Translations under genes and position numbers: made by a program
Source: Castanea sativa
Taxonomy: Eukaryota > Streptophyta > Magnoliopsida > Fagales > Fagaceae
Direction of reading: 5' to 3'
DNA length: 64,000 nt
NCBI RefSeq assembly: GCF_040712315.1
Contig: NC_134023.1
Span: 12,099,442 to 12,163,441 of the forward strand
Shown here: positions 34,790 through 45,380 of the stretch, piece after piece
Layout: every line of letters begins with the position of its first letter
Position numbering within the stretch: position 1 is the first letter of the stretch
Notes under the pieces: generated by a model
The model's database searches: none
Seen by the model: the letters and a program-made list of their open reading frames with translations, nothing else
What the model was told of the DNA's origin: nothing

Positions 34790-36490
34790 TAAACTTTATC
34801 TAGACAAAGCATAAGATTGGTTGGAATAGGATTTTATTAGAGAAACACTCAAATTCTTCCATATTCCTGAATCCCTAAGAAAGCTTATCATGAATATGAT
34901 GACATCCACCTAATTTAAGATTTTATGGAATGGTAGTCATGCGGGAGTTCCTACCCAGTATGTTAATTACAAAAGGGGATCCACTGTCACCTTATCTCTT
35001 TATTTTATGTTTGGAAAGGTTATCTATTATGTTGGAAGATGCAGTTAGGAAAAAACAGATACAACCTACTACATTTTGAGGACAAATCAGAATCTCGCAT
35101 CTGTTCTTTGAAGATGATATTTTCTTATTTGTGAAAGCAAAGCAACAAGGTTGTCAAAAATTAAAGGATATTTTGGATCGGTTTTAGTGCTTGTTCAGGA
35201 CAGATTATTAGTACCCAGAAATCCAAGATAACTTTTTCTCCAAATACTAGTAGGCGGGCTAAGGAGATTATTCAAGGAATATTTGAGATCCCTACAATCA
35301 ACAACCTGGGAAATTATTTAGGAACACCTATCTTTACTAAATTCTTATCTATAGCAGGCAGGGCAACTTTGATCGAATCAACCACTTCTGCTATTCCTAT
35401 ATATGCCATGCAAACAGCTATGATTCCCCAAATATATGTAAAACGATACATAGGATGAATCGGAACTTTTTGTGGGGAGACACTAGAAATCATAGCTTTT
35501 TGTGGGACATGGTCACTAGGTCTAAAGAGGAAGGAGGTTTAAACATTAAAAAAAAAAGAAAAAAGAAAAAAAAAAAAGAGATATATATGAATATTGCTAT
35601 GCTTACCAACCAAGCTTGGAACCAAATAGCATGGCCTTTACAGCAACATGAGGAAACCAGAACTACGGACATGCTGAAACAAAATCACACTAGTATGAAA
35701 GATCTCACCCTACAACTACCTGACCAAACTAAGGATATTATTAAAGGAATTCCTATTGCTCAATTCCACTCTCCTCAAGGTAAATTAGTTTGGTCTAGAA
35801 ATAATGGTATCTGCTCTGTTAACTCAGCCTACAAGTTCTTGCATGAACAATAACGAGTGGCGACTAATGATCGTTTTCCCACTTGAAACTTTTATATCTT
35901 TACATCAAAGTGGGATTGATCAAAACTTGTCCAAGATGCAACCAACTTGAGACTTCTCTACACGTGTTACGTGATTGCCCATGTGCAATTCATTTTTGGC
36001 ACCATCTTCCTGGATTTTTACCTTTTAAATTTCTTCCAAGAGCCACTTCAGAATTGATTCAAAATAAACTCAAACTCCAATCATTCTAGCAGACACATAA
36101 GGTACTTTGGAAGCTTCTTTTTGTCATGTCAATTTGGCAACTTTGGCTAGCCCGCTATGAACGACTTTCTAAGGACTCTTCTAGCACACAATCTCAACTT
36201 ATCCACGCATCTAACTCTTGAATTTTATTATACAGCATCTAACTCTTGTATCATTTATTAGGGACTTGTTTAAATTTATTCATCACCTTACTGTTTAAGC
36301 ACACCAAATTTACACTATTTGCTATTCAAAATTTATCATTTTGCAGTTCCCACTGTGGTAGTCTTACCGCATGGATTTCTTGGTTCGTTAGCCGATCAGT
36401 TATATTCTTCGACTATTTCTCTAAAAACACAATCACACCAAAGTTATAAAAAATAAAAAATAAAAAATAAAAAATAAAAAGAAAAAAGAA
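34790..36490 (+). pseudogene. LINE retrotransposon remnant (RT and 3' end) just after the kinase gene
   Basis: From about 34800 the frame reads LDKA, ETLKFFHIPESLRKLIM and, shifted, GDPLSPYLFILC, LFFEDDIFLFVKAK: non-LTR reverse transcriptase. 35455-35853 continues MNRNFLWGD, EEGGLNIK and GICSVNSAYKFLHEQ. 35883-36089 gives the zinc-finger-like end CPRCNQLETSLHVLRDCPCA. Many stops and frameshifts, plus an internal A-rich expansion at 35548-35580. It finishes in an A-rich tail of AAAAAAT units at about 36446-36490, typical for a LINE 3' end. Endonuclease domain missing (5'-truncated). Confidence 0.85.
36446..36490 (+). repeat. A-rich LINE tail, (AAAAAAT)n
   Basis: Five or so 7-bp units followed by A/G-rich sequence. 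It marks the 3' terminus of the LINE above. Confidence 0.75.
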
Positions 36491-36721
36491 AGAGAAAAAG
36501 AAAATGTATTTATTAAAAAAAATTTAAATTATAAAAAAAGAAGAAAGATTGCGCAACAAGATCAGCACGCTCCATAAATATCGGAAAAAACACCAACCAG
36601 GGAGTTTCATTAATTCACTTTGATATATTAAAAAAATCGACGGTATGATAGGCAGTTTTCGCTATTAGGCATTTCCTTTTTTACCCTTCAAAAAAGAAAA
36701 AAGTATTTCTTTTTGTATCAT

Positions 36722-37232
36722 TGTTGATAAAACTAAAAATCGCTAGTTGGATCACTTGTTCAATCTAGAGGGCTTCTAAGATTTGCAAGAGAAATTAAAC
36801 TGGTTGAAGTGACCACCGAGGTGAGTCCCAATGGGGGAGTCTTCAATGCTTGAGTCAGTATCTGCCCGTATATTTTGTATATAGATAGCATTTTGTAGTC
36901 TTTTTGATGTACCTTAGCAAATGGACAGATTATCCATTTTATAGGTAGTTTGGGTAGCTGTTGTGCTTATAAATGTCTTCATGTATATAATTGTAAGTAA
37001 TTATTTCCCTGTGTGTAACGGTCTTTGTCTTAATAGGAGTTTAAGGTTGATGAGTAACAGTCGTTATTAATGTGTTGAATGTGTTTAACCGGTTAAATCT
37101 TTTTCCATGATGGTCTACTAATGATGCAAGGTCATTTGACTAGTTTTATTTCTCTTGCAGATCTCAGAAGCTCGTCAAAAGCTCTAGATTAGACAAGTGA
37201 CCCAACTGATGATTTTTTGTTTCATAAATTGT
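36722..37232. mobile_element. Fold-back / Mutator-like MITE with about 100-bp inverted arms
   Basis: The left arm 36722-36818 and the right arm 37127-37232 are inverted copies. Matching words, left versus reverse-complemented right: AGTTGGATCACTTGT / AGTTGGGTCACTTGT, AATCTAGAG / AATCTAGAG, GCTTCTAAGATTTGCAAGAG / GCTTCTGAGATCTGCAAGAG, AAATTAAACTGGTTGAAGTGACC / AAATAAAACTAGTCAAATGACC. The loop of about 300 bp is AT-rich and non-coding. A target duplication was not resolved. Confidence 0.7.
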
Positions 37233-38361
37233 TTTGGTTATGAAAAGAAATTCTTAAACATTTTTACATGCAGTTGCAATCAAGAAACAACTAAAAAACT
37301 AATGAGCTATTGATTATATCTTCATTGATTTATATGGAATTGAATTTCCTACCGACACTTCGCACTACAGAAATCTGGGTTTACAAGACAAGACACTCCA
37401 AAAGACAAACATGCAACATATATATATATAGGGAATCATAATATAAAAGGGAATCTCTGCAGGAAGTAGGCTAAAAAGAACCCAAATTCCAACTTATATT
37501 ACCTTATTACCCTATTAGGTCATAAAGTTATGCACTTTAGAGGATGGGTCAGAATAACTACTTTTTCTAATGAGATTATGAATAGAGGGTTTGTTACGTG
37601 AGGGAGGGAAAACAATTGTTTATTGATGCATGTTGTTTCATTCGTAGTCATTCTTCTCTCTTTTTAAGTCTCACTTCACTTCACCTTTCCTTTTTCTCTT
37701 TTCTTTCTCTTTCAATTTCCTATTTAGATTGCTTAGGTCACTGTTCCTATTCCCCTTATAGGTATTGTTCCTATTTATATGCTAAATCAAACTCTTGTGG
37801 TTTCTCCCTTTTACCCTCATTATTCACTAACCCTTTTTGTGTACTGTCGACACTCTTCAGAGGTACCCACCACCCTTCTAGCTGTATGGGTTCAACCTTC
37901 ATTACCTTTTGAACATGTGCAACGTTTTCTCTCTCTTCCACTAATTACCCCACGACAAACTCTCACCCATTCATTATGCCGTGTACCTTTCTCTTTCCCT
38001 TTAAATGGTAAGACCTTGGGTCTCTTTCTACTAATTCCCTCTAGCATGGATCAAGTGGTCCCAGCCGGTTTACTACCTATTTTGGGTAGAGATGCTTTCC
38101 TAGCAGAGTATCCCCCAAAAGAGATCCTGGCAAGATATCGAAAATAAGCTCTTTTCCCCCCTCCACCAAACCACACCTTCTATAATCCCTTCAGCTGTGG
38201 GCCCACCTTCCTTGCATTGGTTGGGTTACAGTCTAGTGGTGCTCTGGCCATTACATTGTTGTCTTCTCCTCCATGCTTTGTCTTTTCCTTCTCCACACGT
38301 TTTTTATTGTTGTTGCCTAGTTTTGTCCCTTTTCTTCTTTGTCGAGACTGAGATCTCCCAT
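37233..38361. other. Repeat-like T/C-rich sequence, no gene supported
   Basis: A (TA)n run at about 37415-37430, then pyrimidine-rich DNA with open frames of up to about 120 codons (37598-37912, 37779-38147) that lack recognisable domains. It looks continuous with 44304-44760 across the LTR element inserted at 38362, so the two parts may be one older repeat that was split. Confidence 0.4.
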
Positions 38362-39357
38362 TGTTGGAAAATTTAGACCTCGGTTAATAGAATTAACAAG
38401 TTTTAAAATCAAGTTGTTAATTAGATTTGTTATGCATAAAACTTGTTAAAACCAACAAACATCAATATCATGTCAAAACTAAGTGCAGCGGAAAAATAAA
38501 TAAGACAAGATATGATGAATTAGGAAAACCAATGAAACTAACCAGTTTCACAGTAAAAAACCTGGGGGGAAACCTTTCCGAAAAGCAATTCACTATAGTA
38601 AAGAGAAGTTTCAAATCTAGTACAAAACCTTTGTCCCTAGACTCTACAATCTCCGTAGATGAACTCACAGCAGAAACCTTCTACCGCTTTAGAACCTCTG
38701 AACTCTTTAATATATGAACGCCACCCTTTAATGCATGGATCCCAGTACGTGACTCACTCATTTGCACAAATCCCAGTATGTGACTCACTCACCAACTTGA
38801 GAAAGAAGAATGTTGGCTGCAAAGTTCTTCATTTCATTAACAATGAAGATCAAGAAGCACTTGGTTACAAAACCCTAAGGCGCAAAAACGCAATAGCTTC
38901 TTTAAGAGAGAATAAGGCTTTGGTCACATTTTTCATATGTTCTCCTTGTATTCTCCTATGTGACGGCCTCTAAAATAAGCCTTATATATGCCTAGGGTTG
39001 TGAGAAAATAAACCCTACACAAATACAAAAGCCTGGCCCAAAAATCAGATCTGAAAGTATGAATTTTCGTAACCTCGATAGATACCTCGATAGATAGCAG
39101 GTGTCAAACCTCATTAAACCTCGATAGATAGTTATCTGTTGAGTAGCTGTCCGCAAGTGTCCAGGAGGTGTCTAGGAGTGTCCAGTTTTAGTAAACACAT
39201 TTTCTTCACTTGTTTCTTGATCCAATCTTCATGGCTTTAATACTAGACTTGAACAACATGTTCTGTGAAGTATTAAACACATCCTAGATCTACCAAAATA
39301 TAAGTAAAGTGCGTTTTGTTAAAAGATTAGCCAACTACATAAAATATGTCCTTAACA
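38362..39357 (-). repeat. 3' LTR of the non-autonomous copia element
   Basis: 996 bp, TGTTGGAAAATTTAGACC at the left and ATGTCCTTAACA at the right on +. Aligns end to end with 43321-44303 with scattered substitutions and small indels. The open frames inside it are by-products; they recur at the same places in the other LTR. Confidence 0.88.
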
Positions 39358-40085
39358 ATCTCCCTCTTTGGCAATCCGTGACAAAACCATAACAAACAAA
39401 TGAACATATGAGAGAAGTCATAAATCACTCAACTCATACTCACTTGTTGAATACAATAAAATCTACCCTAACACAAACTATTGAAAAATTTTGCAAGAAG
39501 AGAGTTCATGGCATGAAAGACTTTAACAACCTGTATTTCTGAAACACTTAAACAAAAATCATCAAGTTATCTTAGTGTGAAATAGAAATAATAGATTGCA
39601 TACAAATAAAGAAACATGTGTATAAATATAGAAAAGAAACAACACATGTAGAGATAGGTGAAGAAACATACATCATCACATATACCACTTGATAAGCATC
39701 ATGTATGTAAACATGGTCACAAGACCTGAGGTACAAAAAGAAAAAGCTAAAAGTAGCTCCTACAACAACAAGGAGGTAAACACTCCCCCTAACAAAATGA
39801 AACATATCTCCCCCTTACAGAGGCATGTATTTCTCCCCTAACTTGTAGAATCTTAAGAAGAAACCACAAATTCTCCACAATTTCTCTCCGTTTTTGTCAC
39901 GATTAACAATAGGTACAAGAAGCTAGAAAGATTCATTCGAGAAATATAAAGATGATAAAAAATGATCAAGGGGTACAAAGAATCCAAATAAATGCATGAA
40001 TGTAATGAAATAAGATGCTATGGATGACAGGATCAAAGAAACATGCAAAACATGCAAAACATGAGAAAAAAAATGCATGCAGAGG

Positions 40086-40290
40086 ATCTCGATGGATCGA
40101 GAGGTGTCGAGAAGCTATTAAGCATACCTCGATGGATCGAGAGGTGTCAAGAAGCTATCGAGAGGACAGAAACTTTCTCGATCGATCCACCTAGCTATTG
40201 AGAGGTGTTGAGATTGCGATAAGATGCAACAGAAGATCTCGACTGATAAGCCAGGTATCGAGAGGTGTCGAGAAGGTGTTGAGATGACTT
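40086..40290. repeat. Imperfect tandem repeat with TCGATGGATCGAGAGGTGTCGAGAAG-like units
   Basis: Five or so diverged copies built from the core GATCTCGAT(G)GATCGAG and AGAGGTGTCGAGAAGCTAT; spacing about 40-55 bp. Related CCTCGATAGATAG words occur in both LTRs (around 39075 and 44030). Confidence 0.7.
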
Positions 40291-40423
40291 AAAAACAATT
40301 TGTCAAAGAGGAGAAAAACACAGATGTGGATGCAATCACGCATGCAACTCAACCAGTGATCCAATCAACATATTAGACTCTCAAAATCATCACTCAACAA
40401 CAATTTTAAGCACATGGATCCCA

Positions 40424-40448
40424 AAACACACACACACACACACACACA

Positions 40449-40488
<40 letters not shown>
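40424..40488. repeat. (CA)n microsatellite
   Basis: About 30 CA units with one CCC interruption, inside the copia element. Confidence 0.95.
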
Positions 40489-40490
<2 letters not shown>

Positions 40491-41466
40491 CACTAAACAA
40501 GTTTAACCAATTTTATATTTAAAATACAAGTCAAGACAGTTTAGTGAGTATACATCAATACATGTAAACCTTGTGATGGCCAAATCACATTGTACCGCAC
40601 ATGTATCAGAAGTAGCAAAGAATATTGCGTGTTGTGTATGAAAACATCGTAAGAATGCATAAGTGTCTCTATGTTATGACGATTTGAGATATGAGAAAAT
40701 CACTTTAACTCACACACAATCATAACTGTTTGATGGGGACTATCACCTTCGAGGTACATTATATAACTCCCATATCTCCTAGAAAACACGTTTGCAATCA
40801 TATTTAAAGCATTTTGTTCTTTTTGCTTTTATTTTCTTTGCATATTTTCTTTTTATTAAGCAAACCGTGCATGGGTATACAAAGGAGAAAAAAGAAATAC
40901 CCAATTATGTTAAACTTTTGACATTGCATTTTTGCCATGTTGAAGCATACAGATGTCATTGACATTGCACTTTTGCTATACTGAAGCATACAGATATCAA
41001 TTCATGATTGGCGGGTAACAGTAGTGTGATAGTTATTTATGCCTTTCTCTTAGGATTTTCTAATCCTTTCCTTCAAAAAGAGTGATACGAGTGTTAAGTA
41101 CAAGAGATCACTTAACCTTACTCATCACAAACAAAGAGCCACAAAACTCACTTGCTTAGTTGTGCATAGAGATGCTCATTTAAGCTACAAGAGATACAAA
41201 ATTTAGAAAATTCTGTTTCAATGGCCATTTTAAGGTTCACAAGAACCGATGTACACAAACACACTGTTTTTGTATTTTTCTAATTTTTTTTAATTTTGAA
41301 AACAAAACAAAATAAAAACTAAACAACCAAACAAAAATAATCATAAAAGCATGAAAGAAAGATGCAGATGCATAAAAACATGATTTCAAAAGCAGATAAA
41401 AAATCAAGCAAAGAGAGTCCCACTTTAGATAGAAAGAATTAAAGCAGAGGACAACAAAAAAGACAT

Positions 41467-43146
41467 TTAAGTCTTAGGCTCCTTTATCACCCACACAGCA
41501 CGAGTCTTTGGCCGTGAAGATGAAAAGACATGTGTCCTAGTATGACTACTAAAGGACATAGAAGAATTAAAATTCTTCTGAAATTGAGTTAAACAGCTCA
41601 AGGCTTTTAGTAACTCTCCAAACAAAGGTGTAGGTCCTTGAGAGGAAACCTGTGACCTTTTAGACATTTGCTTTTGAGGATACAACTTAAAGCAATTAGG
41701 ATGAATGTGTCTAGAAACACCACAATGGTGATAAACATGAGGTCTAATAAAGGATTTAGAATTAGTCAAAACAGTTTTGGATTTCATACCTTTATTACTT
41801 TTCTTAAACTGAGACACAATGACAGTCCTTGATCCAAAAGCCATGGAAGAGAAGGGGCCAGAGAAGATAGCATATCCTAAGCCAGTCTTATCAAAACTAG
41901 GCTTTTGAGCATTCAAAACCTCATCAAGTTATGCACTAGACATTCTCTCCATTTGAGTTCTAGCTTGACTAAGCTCAACCTCAAGATTCTTGATCTTCTC
42001 TTCTAATGAGGTGTTCTCCACAATGAAAGTCTCAACTAACCTTGTAGTTTCATCTAGTTTCGCTAACAATTCATCTTTTTCAAATTTTACCTCATTAAGC
42101 TTTTTTCTACAAAGATGAGAAGTCTTTTTAGATTTTATGAATTCAGTGCATAGCTTATCATAGGCTTCTTGAAGGGTCAGCTTCTTGGACACTTCATCGT
42201 TAGAAGAATCATCACAGTTACTAGCACTCTCCACAACCACCTTATCGGTTGAGGTAGCAAAGGCCATAACATGACTACATTCATCCACATACTCATTAGA
42301 AGAGTCATTCTCAGTGTCACTCCAAGTAGCAACCAACCCTTTATCTTCTGACTTCTTAGCCTTGTCCCTCATAAGGTAGTTTGGACACTCTATCCTTATG
42401 TGACCAAAACCCTTGCACTCATGGCATTGGATGAAGGGTTTCTCATTCTTATCCTTCCTAGAGGATTTAGATGTCCTAGGAGGTTTGCCCTTATCCTTTT
42501 TCCTAAATTGAAGAAGCTTGATAATCTCATCAGTTATGAAGGTTAGATCATCATCCTCATCTTCACTTTCATCTTCATCTTCAGAGTCCTCAATCTCTTC
42601 CTCTATACCCTTAAGGGCCAAATTTTTGCTTTTTTCACATTTTCCCATTGAGCCTAATCCCATCTCATAGGTTTGGAGGTTCCCTACAAGCTTAGTCAAA
42701 GGAATTTGATTAATGTTCTTTGCTTCTTCAATGGCAGTGATCTTGGCATGGAATCTTTCGGGTAAGGACCTAAGGATTTTCCTAACAATTTTGGATTCTG
42801 CTATAGACTCTCCAAGGTTGAAGGCAGAATTCACAGTATCCTTGAGTTTAGTATAAAACTCATCAAAGGTCTCATCCTCCTCCATCCTTATTTCTTTAAA
42901 ACTACTAGTGAGTCTTTGAAGCTTCACAGTCTTTACAGCCATGGTACCTTCATAGGTGGTCTCAAAAATGGTCCATGCTTCCTTAGCAACTTCCGTGGAT
43001 GATATTTTCTTGAATTCCTCATTGGTCACCCCACCAAACAAAGCATTCAAGGCCCTACTGTTGAAATTTGCCGTTGTGATTGTTGCATCATCCCAATCCG
43101 CTAGCGCTTTCTTTGGCTTAATCCAGCCAACTTCAACAGCTTGCAT
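41467..43146 (-). pseudogene. Copia-type gag polyprotein, one internal stop
   Basis: Main open part 41929-43146 (405 codons) and continuation 41467-41916 in the same frame, separated by one TAA at about 41926-41928. N-terminal part is the UBN2-type gag domain (AKEAWTIFETTYEGT, LRSLPERFHAKITAIEEAK). Then an acidic stretch (about residues 190-210), a basic stretch, and the zinc knuckle CHECKGFGHIRIEC (CX2CX4HX4C). Then coiled-coil-like sequence (LNEVKFEKDELLAKLDE). After the stop: a further knuckle-like HHCGVSRHIHPNC. Ends at a stop with no pol following. It would form the particle coat of the element if expressed. Confidence 0.85.
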
Positions 43147-43306
43147 ACCTGTTCACCTAGAGCCTGCAAAAACATTTCATATGAACTTTACAGTACGCAT
43201 AATTAGTACCATCAAATAAATGAGGAATCAAAAGAGATTGTCCACGATCCATGACAATAGGGGTCAAGGATCACACTCAGGAAATTAATTCAATCAGAGT
43301 GTACCC

Positions 43307-43318
43307 GCTCTGATACCA
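43307..43318 (-). promoter_or_regulatory. Primer binding site (initiator Met tRNA)
   Basis: TGGTATCAGAGC on the minus strand, two bases from the 5' LTR edge at 43321. This is the standard copia PBS and fixes element orientation. Confidence 0.9.
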
Positions 43319-43320
43319 CT

Positions 43321-44303
43321 TGTTGGGAAATTTAGACCCCGGTTGATAGAATTAACAAGTTTTAAAACCAAGTTGTTGATTAGATTTATTATGCATAAAA
43401 CTTGTTAAAACCAACAAACATCAATATCATGTCAAAGCTAAGTGCAGGGAAAAATAAATAAGACAAGATTTGATGACCCAGGAAAACCAATGAAACCAAC
43501 CAGTTTCACAATAAAAAACCTGAGGGGAAACCTTCCCGAAAAGCAATTCACTATAGTAAAGAGAAGTTTCAGATCTAGTACAAAACCTTTGTTCCTAGAC
43601 TTTACAATCCCCATAGATGAACTCAGAGTAGAAACGTTCTACCGCTTCAGAACCTCTGAATTCTTTAATATATGAACGCCACCCTTTGATGCACGGATCC
43701 CAATACGTGACTCACTCCTTTGCACGAATCCCAATACGTGACTCACTCACCAACTTGAGAAAGAAGAATGTTGGCCGCAAAGTTCTTCACTTCATTAACA
43801 ATGAAAATCAAGAAGCACTTGGTTACAAAACCCTAAGGCGCAAAAACGTAATAGCTTCTTTCAAAGAGAATAAGGCTTTGGTCACCTTTTTATATGTTCT
43901 CCTTGTATTCTCCTATGTGACGGCCTCTAAAATAAGCCTTATATCTGCCTAGGATTGTGAGAAAAGAAACCCTACACAAATACAAAAGCTTGGCCCAAAA
44001 ATCAGATCTGAAAGTTTGAATTTCCGTAACCTCGATAGATAGTAAGTGTCGAGCCTCATTAAACCTTGATAGATAGCTATCTGTCGAATAGCTATCCGCA
44101 GGTGTCTAGGAGGTGTCCAGCAGGTGTCCAACTTTAGTAAACACATTTTCTTCACTTGTTTCTTGGTCCAATCTTCATGGCTTTAATACTATATTTGAAC
44201 AACATGTTCTTTGAAGTATTAAATACATCCTAAATCTACCTAAATACAAGTAAAATACTTTTTTTTAAAGAATTTGCCAACTACATAAAATATGTCCTTA
44301 ACA
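43321..44303 (-). repeat. 5' LTR of the non-autonomous copia element
   Basis: 983 bp; TGTTGGGAAATTTAGACC at its left edge and ATGTCCTTAACA at its right edge on +. Being the 5' LTR of a minus-strand element, it should carry the promoter, reading leftwards. Confidence 0.88.
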
Positions 44304-44962
44304 CCAACCCATATTCATCCTTTGTGGAAAGTTATGTGGGCTTATTAGGCTTGCTTCATTTTGTTTTTTTGGGTTAGACTTGTGAGTCTTTTGAGGCCCT
44401 CCCTTTCTTGCTTTCCATTAGTTCCTGCCAAATTGGCCTATTGGCCCTTTTGCCTTATTCTTTCCTCTTTGGGCCTTTTCAAGGCCCATTCTTATTCCTT
44501 GAAGAGGGCCATCCCTCCGTGGTTGACTCTCCCATGTTTCCTATATCCTATGGTGGGCTAATGTGCTCTATTCCTTGCCCATTATGGGCATTCTCTCTCT
44601 TTAGGCCCTTGCTTGGGCCATGCTCACTTACTTTTTGGGCTTTTGGAGCGTGGCCCCATTGCCTTACTGTCTCTACTTCTTAGTCTTTTTTTCTTGGTTT
44701 GGTTTGGGATTTTTTTCCTTAGGCCTTTGGGTCCATATTTCTCAAAATAGCTATCAACAACCTTCTAGGTCAAAATGAACAAGTTCAAAATAAAGTTGAT
44801 CAAATCCTAGATATTTTAGAACAAAATCATGGTCCTGCATTTTGAAGGTGTAGACCAACTTATTGAAAACCATACCTTGAATGGATTGATAGAGAACCAT
44901 ATCCCAAAGGATTTAAAATCTTGGAATTTTCAACATTTTCTAGAGAAGAAGATAAAACTGTA
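44304..44962. other. T-rich repeat-like sequence with GGCCC words
   Basis: Many TTGGGCC, AGGCCC and GGCCTTT words, pyrimidine rich. Probably the continuation of 37233-38361. Open frames show no domain. Confidence 0.4.
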
Positions 44963-45380
44963 AGAGCACTAGCATAAGGTGCGCCAAATACCAAATATTT
45001 GGCATTTGGCTCACCAAATACCAAAAGAGTTTCTTCATTAGGTGTTTGAAATTTTAAAACTTTTAGCATGGGTGAATAGTATTGTTCCAAATTCGGAATG
45101 GTATTGTTCACAAATTGTAAAATTTTGATTATTTTTTATTATACTCTCTCTCCTCTTCTGGCCTACTATTCAAAAATTGTACAATTTTTATTGTTTTGTA
45201 TTGGGATGAGTTTTAAGTAAATATTATTTTAATGTATTATATATATTATTTTAATATATGGAATTGAAGAATAGAGCATGTGGTGTAAGGTGTATTATAA
45301 AATGATGTGCTAAAATAATAAAGTAAGTTTTTTGATGTGTTAAAATGACATACATACGCAATAGTTGATGCTGATGCTCT
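44963..45380. mobile_element. hAT-like MITE, related to the one at 8392-8804
   Basis: The left end AGAGCACTAGCATAAGGTGC and the reverse complement of the right end AGAGCATCAGCATCAACTAT form an imperfect inverted repeat. Internal words (TTATTTTAATGTAT, GTGTATTATAAAATGATGTGCTAAAATA) match those of the intron 8 element. The target duplication is not clear. Confidence 0.55.

Larger units (their letters stand above)
39376..41466. other. Internal region of the copia element where pol is missing
   Basis: No open frame above about 77 codons and no integrase or RT motif. It contains a CTCGATGGATCGAG-type array (40086-40290) and a CA microsatellite (40424-40488). The sequence is A-rich on the + strand. 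Confidence 0.6.
38362..44303 (-). mobile_element. Non-autonomous copia-type LTR retrotransposon, 5.9 kb
   Basis: Flanked by LTRs 38362-39357 and 43321-44303, oriented on the minus strand. Just inside the right (5') LTR is GCTCTGATACCA at 43307-43318, the complement of the initiator-Met primer site TGGTATCAGAGC. Just inside the left (3') LTR is a purine tract, AAAGAGGGAGAT on the minus strand. Gag is present but no protease, integrase, RT or RNase H can be found in 39376-41466, so it would need enzymes from a related element. The target duplication is unclear: CCCAT lies left of the element and again four bases beyond the right LTR edge. Confidence 0.85.

Noticed and set aside
37598..38147. 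Frames of 104 and 122 codons in T/C-rich DNA
   Set aside because: Composition-driven, mutually overlapping, without domains; the region seems to be an old repeat split by the copia element.
38427..38973. Frames of about 100 codons in the left LTR that recur at 43442-43952
   Set aside because: They are duplicated because they lie in the two LTRs; not a gene pair.
40424..40488. CA repeat considered as a regulatory or CRISPR-like repeat
   Set aside because: It is a plain microsatellite with no spacers.
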